From Pontibacterium granulatum (GTDB taxonomy: Bacteria > Pseudomonadota > Gammaproteobacteria > Pseudomonadales > Balneatricaceae): DNA of 64,000 bases. The DNA is taken from contig NZ_JASBRH010000003.1 of assembly GCF_029961155.1 (NCBI RefSeq), positions 186,001-250,000 on the forward strand. The letters run 5' to 3'. Numbering within the stretch: the stretch's first letter is position 1; every line of letters starts with the position of its first letter. Positions 43,670 through 53,157 of this stretch are shown here, in pieces. A program made the translations under genes and the position numbers. Below the pieces are notes generated by a model, which saw nothing but the letters and a program-made list of their open reading frames with translations, ran no database searches and had not been told where the DNA came from.

Positions 43670-44581
43670 TTATCCGCGCGCTGGCAGCGTGATGGTTCCG
43701 TTTGCCGCTTCTTCAGCAAACATCTCTGCGGTGCGCAGACCCGCTGCAGTCATAATGTCCAGGTTGCCCGCGTATTTCGGCAGGTAGTCGCCCAGGCCTT
43801 CCACTTCCAGGAAGACGGAAACACGGTTGCCGTCAAACACAGGGCCGTTCACCAAGCGGTAGCCCGGTACATACTTCTGAACTTCCTTGATCATGTTGTG
43901 CACAGATTCGGTGATAGCAGCTTCGTCCGGTGTGTCTTTGGTCAGACAGTGCACGGTGTCACGCATGATCAGTGGCGGCTCGGCCGGGTTGATAATGATG
44001 ATCGCTTTACCCTTATCGGCACCGCCCACCTTCTCGACCGCACCGGCAGTAGTACGGGTAAATTCGTCGATGTTCTTACGGGTACCAGGACCTGCGGAAC
44101 GGGAAGATACGGTGGCGATGATCTCGCCGTACTCAACTGGCTGTACCTGGGATACAGCAGCAACCATCGGGATAGTCGCCTGACCACCACAGGTCACCAT
44201 GTTGACGTTCATCTCCAACTCTTTGGCGTGCTGCTTCAGATTTACCGGCGGCACGCAGTATGGACCGATCGCTGCTGGGGTCAGGTCGACCATAATCACT
44301 CCCAGCTCGTTCAGCTTGCGGCTGTTCTCTGCGTGTACGTATGCAGAGGTTGCATCGAAGGCCACACGGATATCGTCTTCGATCACGTGGGGCAGCAGGC
44401 CGTCTACCCCTTCAGCGGTGGTCTTGATACCCATCTCCTTGGCACGTTTCAGACCGTCGGATTCCGGGTCGATGCCCACCATCCAGACAGGTTCGATCCA
44501 CTCGGAGCGGAACATCTTAATCAGCAGATCGGTGCCGATGTTACCCGGGCCGATAATGGCCGCTTTTAATTTTTTACTCAT
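43670..44581 (-). CDS. dmpF: Acetaldehyde dehydrogenase (acylating)
   Basis: A 303-residue enzyme that oxidises acetaldehyde with CoA and NAD+ to acetyl-CoA, the exit of the meta pathway into central metabolism. The N-terminal Rossmann motif is [11 protein letters not shown], the catalytic cysteine lies in [12 protein letters not shown] (about 132), and [20 protein letters not shown] is the conserved CoA/NAD region. It partners the DmpG aldolase encoded next in the operon, with direct acetaldehyde channelling known for this pair. Confidence 0.96.
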   Translation of the reverse strand: MSKKLKAAIIGPGNIGTDLLIKMFRSEWIEPVWMVGIDPESDGLKRAKEMGIKTTAEGVDGLLPHVIEDDIRVAFDATSAYVHAENSRKLNELGVIMVDLTPAAIGPYCVPPVNLKQHAKELEMNVNMVTCGGQATIPMVAAVSQVQPVEYGEIIATVSSRSAGPGTRKNIDEFTRTTAGAVEKVGGADKGKAIIIINPAEPPLIMRDTVHCLTKDTPDEAAITESVHNMIKEVQKYVPGYRLVNGPVFDGNRVSVFLEVEGLGDYLPKYAGNLDIMTAAGLRTAEMFAEEAANGTITLPARG

Positions 44582-44639
44582 TCTTCTCTCACCCTTTAAC
44601 AGTCATGCGGGGCGATAGGCGCTCGTTGGCGTCTATCTG

Positions 44640-45425
44640 TTATACGAAGCGTACGGAGGCAGAACCGATGCCACCGATGCTGACACTCATGTGGTCACCG
44701 GCCTGAACCGGTTCCAGCGGTACCAGAGAACCGGACAGGATCACTTCGCCCGCCTTCAGTGGGATACCGAACTCACCCAGGGTATTGGCCAGCCATGCTA
44801 CGCAGTTCACCGGACTACCCAGTGCGGCTGCACCCGCACCGGTGGAGATTACGGAACCGTTCTTTTCCACCACCATGCCGCAGGTCGCCAGGTCCACTTT
44901 GCGTGGATCTACCGCCTTGTCGCCGAGGATGAACAGACCGCAAGAAGCGTTGTCTGCTACGGTGTCTTGGATCTTGATCTGCCAGTTTTCAATGCGGGAA
45001 TCGACCACTTCAAAACACGGGATCACACAGTCGGTCGCTGCCAGTACATCGGCGTTGGTGACACCCGGTCCCATCAGGTCTTTTTTCAGGATGAAGGCGA
45101 TCTCACCTTCCGCTTTTGGCTGGATCAGTTGCTCGCTGATCGGCATCTCCTGACCCTGGCTGTACGCCATTTTGTCAGTCAGGTAACCGAAATCAGGCTG
45201 GTGCACGTTCAGCATGTTCTGAACCGCTTTGGAGGTCACACCGATCTTTTTACCGATGATCGCCTCACCCGCTTCCACACGACGCTCGATCATGCGCAGG
45301 GAGATGTTGTAGGCATCTTCGATGGTGATGTCGTCGTAGCGTTCGGTGAACGGGCGCAGGGTTTTCAGCTGCTGCATCGCGTCGAACAGTTCGTCACCAC
45401 ACTGGATAATTTGTTCTTTGTTCAT
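44640..45425 (-). CDS. dmpE: 2-oxopent-4-enoate (2-hydroxypentadienoate) hydratase
   Basis: A 261-residue hydratase adding water to 2-hydroxypenta-2,4-dienoate to give 4-hydroxy-2-oxovalerate. Family blocks are RPFTERYDDITIEDAYNI, GEAIIGKKIGVTSKAVQNML, QPKAEGEIAFILKKDLMGPG, FEVVDSRIENW and STGAGAAALGSPVNCVAWLANTLGE. It resembles dmpH but has the hydratase-type VTSKAVQ in place of LTSWAK, which separates the two paralogs. In the reference operon dmpD lies between dmpC and dmpE; here that place is taken by a repeat. Confidence 0.94.
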   Translation of the reverse strand: MNKEQIIQCGDELFDAMQQLKTLRPFTERYDDITIEDAYNISLRMIERRVEAGEAIIGKKIGVTSKAVQNMLNVHQPDFGYLTDKMAYSQGQEMPISEQLIQPKAEGEIAFILKKDLMGPGVTNADVLAATDCVIPCFEVVDSRIENWQIKIQDTVADNASCGLFILGDKAVDPRKVDLATCGMVVEKNGSVISTGAGAAALGSPVNCVAWLANTLGEFGIPLKAGEVILSGSLVPLEPVQAGDHMSVSIGGIGSASVRFV

Positions 45426-45492
45426 ATCTGGTCTCTTCTCAGTTGCCCGTTTTGTTCGGGAAAGCTGGGGTCAGATTCAATCGCGAGCCTTT

Positions 45493-45536
45493 GTAGGGCA
45501 GGCTTCAGCCTGCCGGCACCCTGAAGGGTGCCCTAC
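45493..45536. repeat. Family B REP-like palindrome between dmpC and dmpE
   Basis: GTAGGGCAGGCTTCAGCC, TGCCGGCACCC, then TGAAGGGTGCCCTAC: two small hairpins within outer arms GTAGGGC/GCCCTAC. Related copies lie at 59136, 61841 and 61966. A further terminal motif (GCCCTACAG, 45592-45600) overlaps the dmpC stop codon. Confidence 0.85.
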
Positions 45537-45594
45537 AATATGAAGCGGATGCTCTTAAGCTCGAGCTTTTGTGTAAGGTTTCCTAAAGCACGCC

Positions 45595-47055
45595 CTACAG
45601 CTTTATGCAGACGTTTTTCAACTCGGTATAAAACTCCAGGCCGTGGATACCACCCTCACGGCCGATTCCGGACTGCTTGGCACCACCAAAGGCAGTGCGC
45701 AGGTCGCGCAGGAACCAGCTATTCACCCATACCAAACCCACATCCATGGATTCCGCTACGCGGGTAGCGCGGGAGGTGTTCTCGGTCCAGACGGTGGCCG
45801 CCAGGCCATACTCGGTGTTGTTGGCCAGCTCAATCACTTCCTCTTCGGTATCGAAAGGTCGGATGTGGCAGCAAGGGCCAAAGATCTCTTCAGTCACGGT
45901 GCGGGAATCGTCGGCAAGACCGGTCCAGATAGTTGGTTCAACCCAGGCCCCAGCGTTCAGTGCTTCACCCATATCCGGGATACCTCCGCCGGTTACGACT
46001 GTTGCACCCTCTTCCACCGCCAGGCGGTAGTAGGACAGCACTTTCTCTTTGTGCTCTTGGGAAACCAGTGGTCCGAAGTCCACGTCGGCATCTTCGGGCA
46101 CACCCAGTTTCAGCTTCTCAGCCCCCTCTTTCAGGCGCTGTACAAACTCTTCAAAGATCGGGCGTTCCACGTACACGCGCTCGGTACCCAGACAGACCTG
46201 ACCACAGTTCACGAAGGCAGAACGCATGGTGCCTTCGATCGCTTTGTCCATATCGCAGTCGGCAAAAACGATGCCCGGGTTCTTACCACCACACTCCATG
46301 GAGATGTTGCGCAGACCCACAGACGCTGCACGCATGATGACCTCCCCGGTTTTGGTTTCACCGGTGAAAGTGATCGCATCCACATCTTTATGGGCGGTCA
46401 GGAAAGCACCGGCAGAGTCGCCGCCAAAACCGTGCACCACGTTGTACACACCCGCAGGCACGCCACACTCGTTCATCACTTCACCCAGCAGGGTTGCAGT
46501 GGCCGGGGTTTCTTCGGACGGTTTCACCACCACGGCGTTACCACAGGCCAGTGCAGGCCCGACCTTGAAAGTCATCAGCAACAGCGGCAGGTTCCACGGG
46601 CTGATTACTGCAACTACACCTTTTGGCTTGCGGTGACCGTAGTTCAATGCGCCCTGACCATCCGGCGTGTCCAGTTTGAACGCTTCAGTCGGGTGGTTGG
46701 CCAACGTTTCGGAAAACGCCTTGAAGTTAGCTGCGCCGCGCGGGATATCGATATGAGAGGCGATCTTGCGTGGTTTACCGGTGTCCTTACACTCGGCGTC
46801 CAGGAACTCCTCAAAACGCTCGTTGATACGATCCGCAACACGGTTCAGCAGCTCGATACGAGCGGCTTGGGTCATCTTGCCCCAAGGTCCGTTCATGGCA
46901 GCCTTGGCCGCCGCGACCGCCGCGTCCACTTCAGGTTCACCGGCTTCGTGAACCATGCCGATCAGGCTGTTATCAACAGGGTTACGGTTTTCGAAAGACT
47001 TACCACTGGCAGAGCTGACAAACTCCCCGTTGATAAAGTGCTTAAACTCTTTCAT
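45595..47055 (-). CDS. dmpC: 2-hydroxymuconic semialdehyde dehydrogenase
   Basis: A 486-residue NAD+-dependent aldehyde dehydrogenase taking 2-hydroxymuconic semialdehyde, the ring-cleavage product, to 4-oxalocrotonate. It has the usual ALDH parts: WNLPLLLMTFKVGPALACGNAVVVKPSEETP, the general-base glutamate in ISMECGGKNPGIVF, the catalytic cysteine in NCGQVCLGTERV, and EEIFGPCCHIRPF. It belongs to the DmpC/XylG group, with C-terminus VCIKL. The TAG stop is contained in CTGTAGGGC, the end motif of repeat family B. With dmpD missing, it is the only ring-cleavage-product outlet in this cluster. Confidence 0.95.
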   Translation of the reverse strand: MKEFKHFINGEFVSSASGKSFENRNPVDNSLIGMVHEAGEPEVDAAVAAAKAAMNGPWGKMTQAARIELLNRVADRINERFEEFLDAECKDTGKPRKIASHIDIPRGAANFKAFSETLANHPTEAFKLDTPDGQGALNYGHRKPKGVVAVISPWNLPLLLMTFKVGPALACGNAVVVKPSEETPATATLLGEVMNECGVPAGVYNVVHGFGGDSAGAFLTAHKDVDAITFTGETKTGEVIMRAASVGLRNISMECGGKNPGIVFADCDMDKAIEGTMRSAFVNCGQVCLGTERVYVERPIFEEFVQRLKEGAEKLKLGVPEDADVDFGPLVSQEHKEKVLSYYRLAVEEGATVVTGGGIPDMGEALNAGAWVEPTIWTGLADDSRTVTEEIFGPCCHIRPFDTEEEVIELANNTEYGLAATVWTENTSRATRVAESMDVGLVWVNSWFLRDLRTAFGGAKQSGIGREGGIHGLEFYTELKNVCIKL

Positions 47056-47172
47056 TTGAAATTCTCATTCAGATGGCTATCTGGGTATATATCTGGCCTG
47101 TACGAAGCTCGGCGTTACCCGGCAACAGCAGATCCACGCCAACATCTGTCGACGTGGGAACAGCCGCTCTGA

Positions 47173-48096
47173 TCAGGTCAGTACTGTCAGGAATCGATCG
47201 TTGAGGGCACGATCGTGGTAGAAGATCGCCTTACCCAGCTCGTCGGCGGTCCAGGTCACGGGCTCATGATCCGGGTAGTGATAGTCGCCACCGCAGAACA
47301 CTTCGGAGCGGTTACCGGACGGATCAAAGAAGTAGATGGTTTTACCGTGGGTCAGGCCATGGCGGGTTGGGCCGATATCCAGGGATACGTCTTCCATGGA
47401 GATCAGGTCAGCCGCGCGCAGCACATCTTCCCAGGTATCCAGGAAGAATGAGGCATGGTGCAGCTTGCCCGGCTCAGGACATTCGATAAACGCGACATCG
47501 TGAGCTTTCATACCCACAGTCAGGAACAGCGCTGGACGCTTACCCTCATCGTCAATCACCTGCTCAGCGATATCAAAACCGAGGACCTCCTGGAACATCT
47601 TTACCGTGCCTTCGATGTTCGGCCCGTACAGCAGACAGTGGTCGAAACGGGTCGCCTTCATCCCTTTCAGGTCACGCGGCCAGGCTTCCGGGTTCACGTT
47701 TTTAACACCCCATTTGCCGGTCTGCTCTTTCTCGGCGAAGATCTCGAACATGTGTCCGGTTGGAGAATCAAAGCGCACGCGACGGCCGCAACCGTTCAGC
47801 TCGCCGGCCGGAATCTCTTCCACCTGGCAGCCATACTCTTTCAGCTCCTGTTCCAGCTGTTCCAGTACCTGATTGTTCAGCACCTTGTAGGCAACAAAGT
47901 CCATACCAGGCTCATCCGCTTCACGCAGCACCACAGAGAACTTATCCACCTCGGTCCAACCTTTCAGGTAGACACGACCCTGACTGTCGGTTTCGACTTC
48001 AATCAGGCCCAGTAGATCACGGTAGTGTTCCAGAGCTTCTTTCATATCCAGCACACGCAGCTGGATATGACCTGGGCGCATTACACCTTTTTTCAT
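47173..48096 (-). CDS. dmpB: Catechol 2,3-dioxygenase
   Basis: A 307-residue extradiol dioxygenase that opens catechol next to its hydroxyls to give 2-hydroxymuconic semialdehyde. The iron ligands are at the family's standard positions: His153 (RFDHCLLY), His214 (KLHHASFF) and Glu265 (NRSEVFCGG). Two glyoxalase-fold repeats, about 7-125 and 148-270. The start is ATG at 48096 ([10 protein letters not shown]), with GAGGA seven bases upstream; the frame extends to 48159 but that would overlap dmpQ. It lies between the ferredoxin dmpQ and dmpC. Confidence 0.96.
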   Translation of the reverse strand: MKKGVMRPGHIQLRVLDMKEALEHYRDLLGLIEVETDSQGRVYLKGWTEVDKFSVVLREADEPGMDFVAYKVLNNQVLEQLEQELKEYGCQVEEIPAGELNGCGRRVRFDSPTGHMFEIFAEKEQTGKWGVKNVNPEAWPRDLKGMKATRFDHCLLYGPNIEGTVKMFQEVLGFDIAEQVIDDEGKRPALFLTVGMKAHDVAFIECPEPGKLHHASFFLDTWEDVLRAADLISMEDVSLDIGPTRHGLTHGKTIYFFDPSGNRSEVFCGGDYHYPDHEPVTWTADELGKAIFYHDRALNDRFLTVLT

Positions 48097-48115
48097 CTCA
48101 TTGTCCTCGGTTTTA

Positions 48116-48451
48116 TTATTTTGTTTGTATAGTCGCCGGGTCGTAGTGGTCAGACTCAATCACCATCTCGCTGCGGGGGAAGATGCGGCACGCCAGGGCG
48201 TAACCACTGTTTTCCTCAGCTTCGGAGATATGTGCACGGCTCATCCGCTTACGCTCGTACTCCCCCTTGAGGACACGAATCTTGCAAATGCCGCAACCGC
48301 CACCACGACAACCGATATCGATGGCATGAGCACCACTGCGCTCCATGCCCACCAGCAAGGTCTTATCTTCTCGGCACTGGTATTCCTCGTTGCGGTTCAC
48401 CACCTGAACGCGATGAACCCGAATATCCACTGCCGTCGTCTGAGTGTTCAT
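48116..48451 (-). CDS. dmpQ: Plant-type ferredoxin for catechol dioxygenase reactivation
   Basis: A 111-residue chloroplast-type [2Fe-2S] ferredoxin, with cluster cysteines Cys48, Cys53, Cys56 ([12 protein letters not shown]) and Cys88 (YALACRIFP). In related operons (XylT/DmpQ) it reduces and revives oxidised catechol 2,3-dioxygenase, fitting its place right before dmpB. ATG at 48451 is preferred; a GTG nine bases upstream would abut dmpP. It resembles known DmpQ proteins in length. Confidence 0.9.
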   Translation of the reverse strand: MNTQTTAVDIRVHRVQVVNRNEEYQCREDKTLLVGMERSGAHAIDIGCRGGGCGICKIRVLKGEYERKRMSRAHISEAEENSGYALACRIFPRSEMVIESDHYDPATIQTK

Positions 48452-48466
48452 CCGCCACACCCACTA

Positions 48467-49528
48467 TCAGATGCGCTTAAACAACGCAGACCGGGTCTGG
48501 TCTTCCGCCCCATCTGCGGCGGTGACAAAACGTTCCATGTGGATATCCCGCTCGAACAGGCGCCCCTGCATCAGGGTGGTGATCGCTGCGTCAATCATCG
48601 GAGGCGGTCCACACAGGTAGGCTTTGTGGCCACTGAACCTGTTATCGAAGTGGTCTTTCACCGCTTCGTGCACAAAGCCGGTAAAGCCTTCCCAGTGATC
48701 ATCCTCGGTCGGTTCGTTCAGCGCCGGGATGTAGTGGAAGTTGTCATGCTCCGCCGCCAGCTGTTCAAAGATTTCGCGGTTATAAAGCTCGGCCACGTTG
48801 CGCGCCCCCTGGAACAGGTAGATCTGACGCGTATCGCCCTCTTCCAGCAATTCCAGAATCATCGACTGCGGACTGGAAAGACCGGATCCACCAGCAATAA
48901 AGATCGCATCCTGATCGTCAGACTTACGAGTAAAGAACTGACCGTAGGGACCGGACACATCCAGGGTGTCGCCCACCTGCAGCTGTTCATGCAGATAGGT
49001 GGTACCGGCGCCGCCCGGCACCAGACGCACATGCAGTTCCAGCGTTTTGCTGTCGGACGGTTTGTTGGCGATGGAAAAAGCACGGGTGCCCTCAACACCA
49101 GGGATATGCAGATTGATGTACTGACCGGCCTGGAACTCCATCTCGCCATCCAGCTCGAAGAAGAATCCCTTGATGGTTGGCGACAGGTCACGGATCTCGG
49201 TCACGGTACCGACAAAATCACGCACCGGGTGACCGGCGAAGTCAGGGTCCACATCGATATCCGCTTCGATGGTCACGTCGGATTCCGGCATGGCACAACA
49301 TGCCAGTACTACACCGTCGTCCCGTTCAGACTCCATCAGCGCGAATGGGGAGGCATCCCCCACATCCACATCACCGTCGGTCACGGTGCATTTACAGGTA
49401 CCACAGGTGCCGTGACCACAGGCGAATGGCAGCCATACGCCCTGGCGCAGTGCTGCGTCCAGAATGGTCTGGCCCTCATCGACCTCAATCACTTCACCGG
49501 TCGGTTCTACGGTTACTTCGTAAGTCAT
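48467..49528 (-). CDS. dmpP: Phenol hydroxylase reductase component P5
   Basis: A 353-residue electron-transfer flavoprotein passing electrons from NADH to the oxygenase. The N-terminal [2Fe-2S] ferredoxin domain has Cys37, Cys42, Cys45 (CGHGTCGTC) and Cys77. The FAD domain has TRAFSIANKP (RxFS motif) and the NAD domain has FIAGGSGLSSPQSMI and YLCGPPPMIDAA. It matches DmpP/PhhP throughout. Confidence 0.96.
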   Translation of the reverse strand: MTYEVTVEPTGEVIEVDEGQTILDAALRQGVWLPFACGHGTCGTCKCTVTDGDVDVGDASPFALMESERDDGVVLACCAMPESDVTIEADIDVDPDFAGHPVRDFVGTVTEIRDLSPTIKGFFFELDGEMEFQAGQYINLHIPGVEGTRAFSIANKPSDSKTLELHVRLVPGGAGTTYLHEQLQVGDTLDVSGPYGQFFTRKSDDQDAIFIAGGSGLSSPQSMILELLEEGDTRQIYLFQGARNVAELYNREIFEQLAAEHDNFHYIPALNEPTEDDHWEGFTGFVHEAVKDHFDNRFSGHKAYLCGPPPMIDAAITTLMQGRLFERDIHMERFVTAADGAEDQTRSALFKRI

Positions 49529-49547
49529 AACTGGTTACCTCCCGCTA

Positions 49548-49910
49548 TCAGACGCCCGCACCCTGATAACCATTCAGGTCGGGGGTGCTGAAACGCAATA
49601 CGGATTTGTGGCCAATGCCCTGATCTTTCAGCGCCACATCCGCCTGTGGCGTGAATGGATTCCCATCCAGCATCCAGCTCACGTTATCCCAATCGATCTG
49701 TTCAAATTCCGGATGCAAACTGAAGGTCTCAGGCATCACCTGCGTACGCAGTGCTTCGAATGTCATCTCCGGCGGCAGTGGGTATGCAAACGGCGCACAG
49801 AACATCAGGTGGTGATCCCACCCCACGTACACCACCTGGTTGCCACCAAAATTCTCTACTTTGTCGAGTACTTCGCCTTTGTAGTCAGGCGTAATTGCTT
49901 TAACAGCCAT
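49548..49910 (-). CDS. dmpO: Phenol hydroxylase component P4
   Basis: A 120-residue small subunit of the multicomponent phenol hydroxylase (DmpO), part of the (LNO)2 oxygenase core. Family marks are the opening AVKAITPDYKGEVLDKVENFGGNQVVYVGWDHHLMFCAPFAYPL and the C-terminal DQGIGHKSVLRFSTP. In related enzymes a zinc site has been linked to this subunit. It follows dmpN after about 70 bp. Confidence 0.94.
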   Translation of the reverse strand: MAVKAITPDYKGEVLDKVENFGGNQVVYVGWDHHLMFCAPFAYPLPPEMTFEALRTQVMPETFSLHPEFEQIDWDNVSWMLDGNPFTPQADVALKDQGIGHKSVLRFSTPDLNGYQGAGV

Positions 49911-49981
49911 GGTCGTTCCTCACTTCGGTCAGGACGCGGGACAAACCCACCGCGCCCGCCGGTTGTTGTTCTTGTTCTGGC

Positions 49982-51484
49982 TTATGCCACGCCTTTCCAC
50001 TGTTTCCAGCGCAGCTCGTCCGGGGAGCCCTTCATATCCATGTTGTCCACGCCAACATTCATGTGATAGAAGTCGCTCAGGATGTCGCCCACGTCCGGAC
50101 CACCGCAGTTACCCTGGAAGATCTGGTGCACCGGCAACCAGGACTGAACAAACTTCTCAGGTTCATCCTCGAAGATGTCCTTACAGCCGTCGGAGCAGAA
50201 GTGGTAACGATCGCCGTTGTAGACGGTGTCGCGGTATGAGGTCTGGGTCGGATCGTCCATCTCGGTGAACAGCATCGGAATCTGACAGGTGGTGCACAGC
50301 TGTGGCAGGCCTTTGGTATAGAAACGCTCCCCCTTGGCTTCCATTTCCTTCGCCAGCTCCCAACGTGGGCGGTAGTACTTGTCGAAGGTTTCCGGGTATT
50401 TCTCGGACAGCCAGTCCAGCTCTTCATCGGTTGGAATCCAGGTGTGGAAACCTGCCGCGTGGCCGTGGGTGTAGAAGGTCCACCATGCCTGGTGAGAGAT
50501 ATGCTCTTTCTCTTTCTCGATGATGTCGGAGTACTTCGGCATGCGGATGCCGTAACGGGCCAGGTCTTTAAACAGGGCACCACCCGCTTCCTCGAAGTAC
50601 ACCTCCCACGCTTCCTTCCAGGACATCACTTTGTTTGGCAGCATGTAGTCCATCATCATCGCCACGATGGTCAGCAGACGGGAACCACGCCAAAACCACT
50701 TGTCGATCCACTTCTGCACGATCTCGACGTTGTCTTCGTGCTGCTCCAGCAGGAACTTGATCACTTCCAGACCCAGCGTCATATGACGGGCTTCGTCAGA
50801 CTGCGCAGAGAAACCGAAGGTTACAGTCGCCATGTCACCGTTGTGTGCCGCACCGGACATAAACGGAACGAACAGCAGGTTGGTGAGCACGTATTCGAAG
50901 GAGAAACCGATCGCGATCATGAACTCGAACGGACCGGCGGTACGTGCGTCGTTGAAGAAGGACTTCGGTACGGACAGGTACCACACACGGTCGTGCATGT
51001 GGCTGTATTCCTGGAAGCCGTCGAAGAACTTGTTGAAGTGGCTCATCGCATGGATCTGAGTCTGCACGTGACGCAGCTCATCCAGCGACTGCATCTGGCA
51101 CGCCACACGGGCACCCACGCCACCGAACTGACGGCCGGTGTGGGCAAAGCCCTGGTACGCCTGATACTCCAGCGGAGATACGCCAGTCAGGAAGATTTTG
51201 ATGGCGTTGATGTAACGCGGATCAGAGACGTTCAGGTGCGCGTTGTTCTGCGCAAAGGCATCGAAGATCGCGTAGAGCTTTTTCTCTTTCTCTGCCTGGT
51301 ACTTCCAGTAAGCATCCATGGTCAGACGGAACGGGTCTTCCCACTTGGACCAATCGGTAATTTTGATGCCTTCGAAATCTTCGTAAGGGAACGCTTCTTT
51401 ACGATCGGCGTAGGAATATTCCCAGTCCAGATCGCGGGTCAAAAGACGGTATTTGTCTTTAATATTGAGTTTCTTAGCTGCCAT
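49982..51484 (-). CDS. dmpN: Phenol hydroxylase component P3 (di-iron oxygenase alpha subunit)
   Basis: A 500-residue catalytic subunit of a bacterial multicomponent monooxygenase, turning phenol into catechol with O2. All six carboxylate-bridged di-iron ligands are present in the usual order: Glu106, Glu136 and His139 (DELRH), then Glu197, Glu231 and His234 (DEARH). The C-terminal YHS-like segment (about 400-450; CTTCQIPML, HFCSDGCKDIF) is typical of phenol hydroxylases. Partners are DmpL, DmpO, the effector DmpM and the reductase DmpP. Confidence 0.97.
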   Translation of the reverse strand: MAAKKLNIKDKYRLLTRDLDWEYSYADRKEAFPYEDFEGIKITDWSKWEDPFRLTMDAYWKYQAEKEKKLYAIFDAFAQNNAHLNVSDPRYINAIKIFLTGVSPLEYQAYQGFAHTGRQFGGVGARVACQMQSLDELRHVQTQIHAMSHFNKFFDGFQEYSHMHDRVWYLSVPKSFFNDARTAGPFEFMIAIGFSFEYVLTNLLFVPFMSGAAHNGDMATVTFGFSAQSDEARHMTLGLEVIKFLLEQHEDNVEIVQKWIDKWFWRGSRLLTIVAMMMDYMLPNKVMSWKEAWEVYFEEAGGALFKDLARYGIRMPKYSDIIEKEKEHISHQAWWTFYTHGHAAGFHTWIPTDEELDWLSEKYPETFDKYYRPRWELAKEMEAKGERFYTKGLPQLCTTCQIPMLFTEMDDPTQTSYRDTVYNGDRYHFCSDGCKDIFEDEPEKFVQSWLPVHQIFQGNCGGPDVGDILSDFYHMNVGVDNMDMKGSPDELRWKQWKGVA

Positions 51485-51501
51485 GATTCGTTACCTTATT
51501 T

Positions 51502-51771
51502 TTATTCGTTCCAGTGCAGAGACAGGGAGTCGTCGTCTTCATCAACGTTGCCACCCAGCGTGATCAGGTTGACGTGCAGTTCCTGCACATCCCAATCACG
51601 GCCCATCTTCTCTTCGACGGTTTCGCGGTTAACGGTCAGACGACCTTCGTTTTCAATGCGGATCATTGCCGGCATGTGGATAACGGTCACATCCGGGTTG
51701 TCTTCTTCGATTGCTTCAACGATGTAGCGGGATTCGTCGTTATCCTGCAGAGCGATGTAAACCTTAGACAT
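51502..51771 (-). CDS. dmpM: Phenol hydroxylase component P2 (effector protein)
   Basis: An 89-residue cofactorless coupling protein (MmoB/DmpM family) that binds the oxygenase and tunes its activity. Family marks are VYIALQDNDESRYIVEAIEEDNPDVTVIHMPAMIRIE and the conserved RDWDVQELHVNLITLGGNVDEDDD. It lies 17 bp from dmpN and 11 bp from dmpL. Confidence 0.95.
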   Translation of the reverse strand: MSKVYIALQDNDESRYIVEAIEEDNPDVTVIHMPAMIRIENEGRLTVNRETVEEKMGRDWDVQELHVNLITLGGNVDEDDDSLSLHWNE

Positions 51772-51782
51772 TGCGTATCTCC

Positions 51783-52769
51783 TTACTTGAACAGGCCAGC
51801 TTTGGTCAGACGCTTGTCCAGTGCTGCAACGGCTTTGTCCATCGCTTCAGCATCCAGCATCTCTTCTGCCAGGGGTTTCAGTGCTGCCACAGCTTTCGCT
51901 TTCCAGCTGGTTACCCAACCTTCCAACAGCGCCTTGTTGTCTGCGGATTCAGCCGCCGCGGTTTTCAGTACAGCATCCGCCCAGCGGGTGTTGTCCTTGT
52001 TCCACAGCTGCATAAACTCGGTCAGCATGCCGATGTCCTGGCCACCGTTGTCTGCCAGCCAGGCGTCGTATTGGTTGTAGACCAGGTCATACATCAGCGC
52101 GTCCATCACCACGTCCTGCGCGATAAACAGCTCAAACCAGTCTTTAGTCACGGTGGTTTCTTCACACAGAGCGCGCACGCCCTGCCAGATCTCTTCGCTC
52201 ATCCAGTAGGCCTTGGCTTCACCCAGTGCATCACCGGTGTTGCCATCAAGGATCAGGCCGATGCGGGACAGGTACTGAGCAATACCCAGACGGTCCATGC
52301 CGTCGTACAGGAACGCCTGGGTAATAGCCGTGCCATACCCCTGGGAGGAGCTGTACATGTTGTTCAGGTTGGCGGTGTGTTCGAAATGGCGCAGAGGAAT
52401 CAGGTAACGGATCACCTGTTTCTGCAGGTCGTCGCTCAGCAGACGTTTCAGGTCGCGCTTTTCAAAGAAGGCGTAGTTGCTTTCAGCCACTTCCTGCATC
52501 TTCGCGCGCTGCTGCACATAGGCGCCGTAATAGAACTGGCGCGGATCCTTAAAGGCATACCAGTCTTCCATAACCAACGCAGTGCGGCGCGGGTCGTTCA
52601 GCTCCATCTCTGGCTGCCATAGCGGGCGGTAGTGGAAGTATTTTTCAGACTGAACGTCGTAGGTTGCTTCCTGGTAACGCGTTGCGGGCTTGTCACCAAA
52701 ACGACGCTCGATATGAGCGAAGGTGTTACGTACCGGCTCTAGCGTCGCGGTTTTGATTTCAATACTCAT
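51783..52769 (-). CDS. dmpL: Phenol hydroxylase component P1 (beta subunit)
   Basis: A 328-residue beta subunit of the oxygenase, with a di-iron-carboxylate fold but no metal site. Typical blocks are PTRYQEATYDVQSEKYFHYRPLWQPEMELND, YYGAYVQQRAKMQEVAESNYAFF and HTANLNNMYSSSQGYGTAITQAFLYDGMDRLGIAQYLSR. It aligns over its length with DmpL and comes right after dmpK. Confidence 0.96.
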   Translation of the reverse strand: MSIEIKTATLEPVRNTFAHIERRFGDKPATRYQEATYDVQSEKYFHYRPLWQPEMELNDPRRTALVMEDWYAFKDPRQFYYGAYVQQRAKMQEVAESNYAFFEKRDLKRLLSDDLQKQVIRYLIPLRHFEHTANLNNMYSSSQGYGTAITQAFLYDGMDRLGIAQYLSRIGLILDGNTGDALGEAKAYWMSEEIWQGVRALCEETTVTKDWFELFIAQDVVMDALMYDLVYNQYDAWLADNGGQDIGMLTEFMQLWNKDNTRWADAVLKTAAAESADNKALLEGWVTSWKAKAVAALKPLAEEMLDAEAMDKAVAALDKRLTKAGLFK

Positions 52770-52799
52770 CGGACAGTTTCCAGCTTGGTCAGATTATTG

Positions 52800-53114
52800 T
52801 TATTCAGATGCGTAATGTTCGTGGTTATGAGACATCAGGGTGTCTTCGCCGTAGCGCCACTTCTCCATCTCGGCATCGACCTCAGCCATCTGTTCGTTGG
52901 TCATGTGCACCACGTCGTTCACCTTGCAAAAGTGCTCGAATGCGCCCTGCGGCATGATCAATTCCACGAACAGACTCGGATCACCGATCGCGAAGTCGAA
53001 CTCCACGAATCGGGCATCCTGAGGACTACGGACCCTGATGTACTTGGTTAAGCGCTCAAATTTCGGCTTACTCGGATCACTCGACCGGGTATCCAGATTT
53101 ATCACCTCAGCCAT
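52800..53114 (-). CDS. dmpK: Phenol hydroxylase assembly component P0
   Basis: A 104-residue DmpK-type protein. In the reference system it is not needed for catalysis itself but helps assemble the active oxygenase with iron. Family marks are TKYIRVRSPQDARFVEFDFAIGDPSLFVELIMPQGAFEHFC and the acidic C-terminus. It is the first gene of the phenol operon, about 33 nt from the sigma-54 start site. Confidence 0.93.
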   Translation of the reverse strand: MAEVINLDTRSSDPSKPKFERLTKYIRVRSPQDARFVEFDFAIGDPSLFVELIMPQGAFEHFCKVNDVVHMTNEQMAEVDAEMEKWRYGEDTLMSHNHEHYASE

Positions 53115-53157
53115 TTCGCCCCCTGCTTGTTTTTCTGATTCAGGTCACTGGGTCTAG

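Noticed and set aside
45643-47172. 509-codon frame opposite dmpC
   Set aside because: Antisense shadow of an aldehyde dehydrogenase gene; composition reflects the codon bias of the true strand.
48101-51727. Long frames opposite dmpP/dmpQ and dmpN
   Set aside because: The real genes have exact catalytic and cluster residues; the reverse frames show none and overlap several genes.
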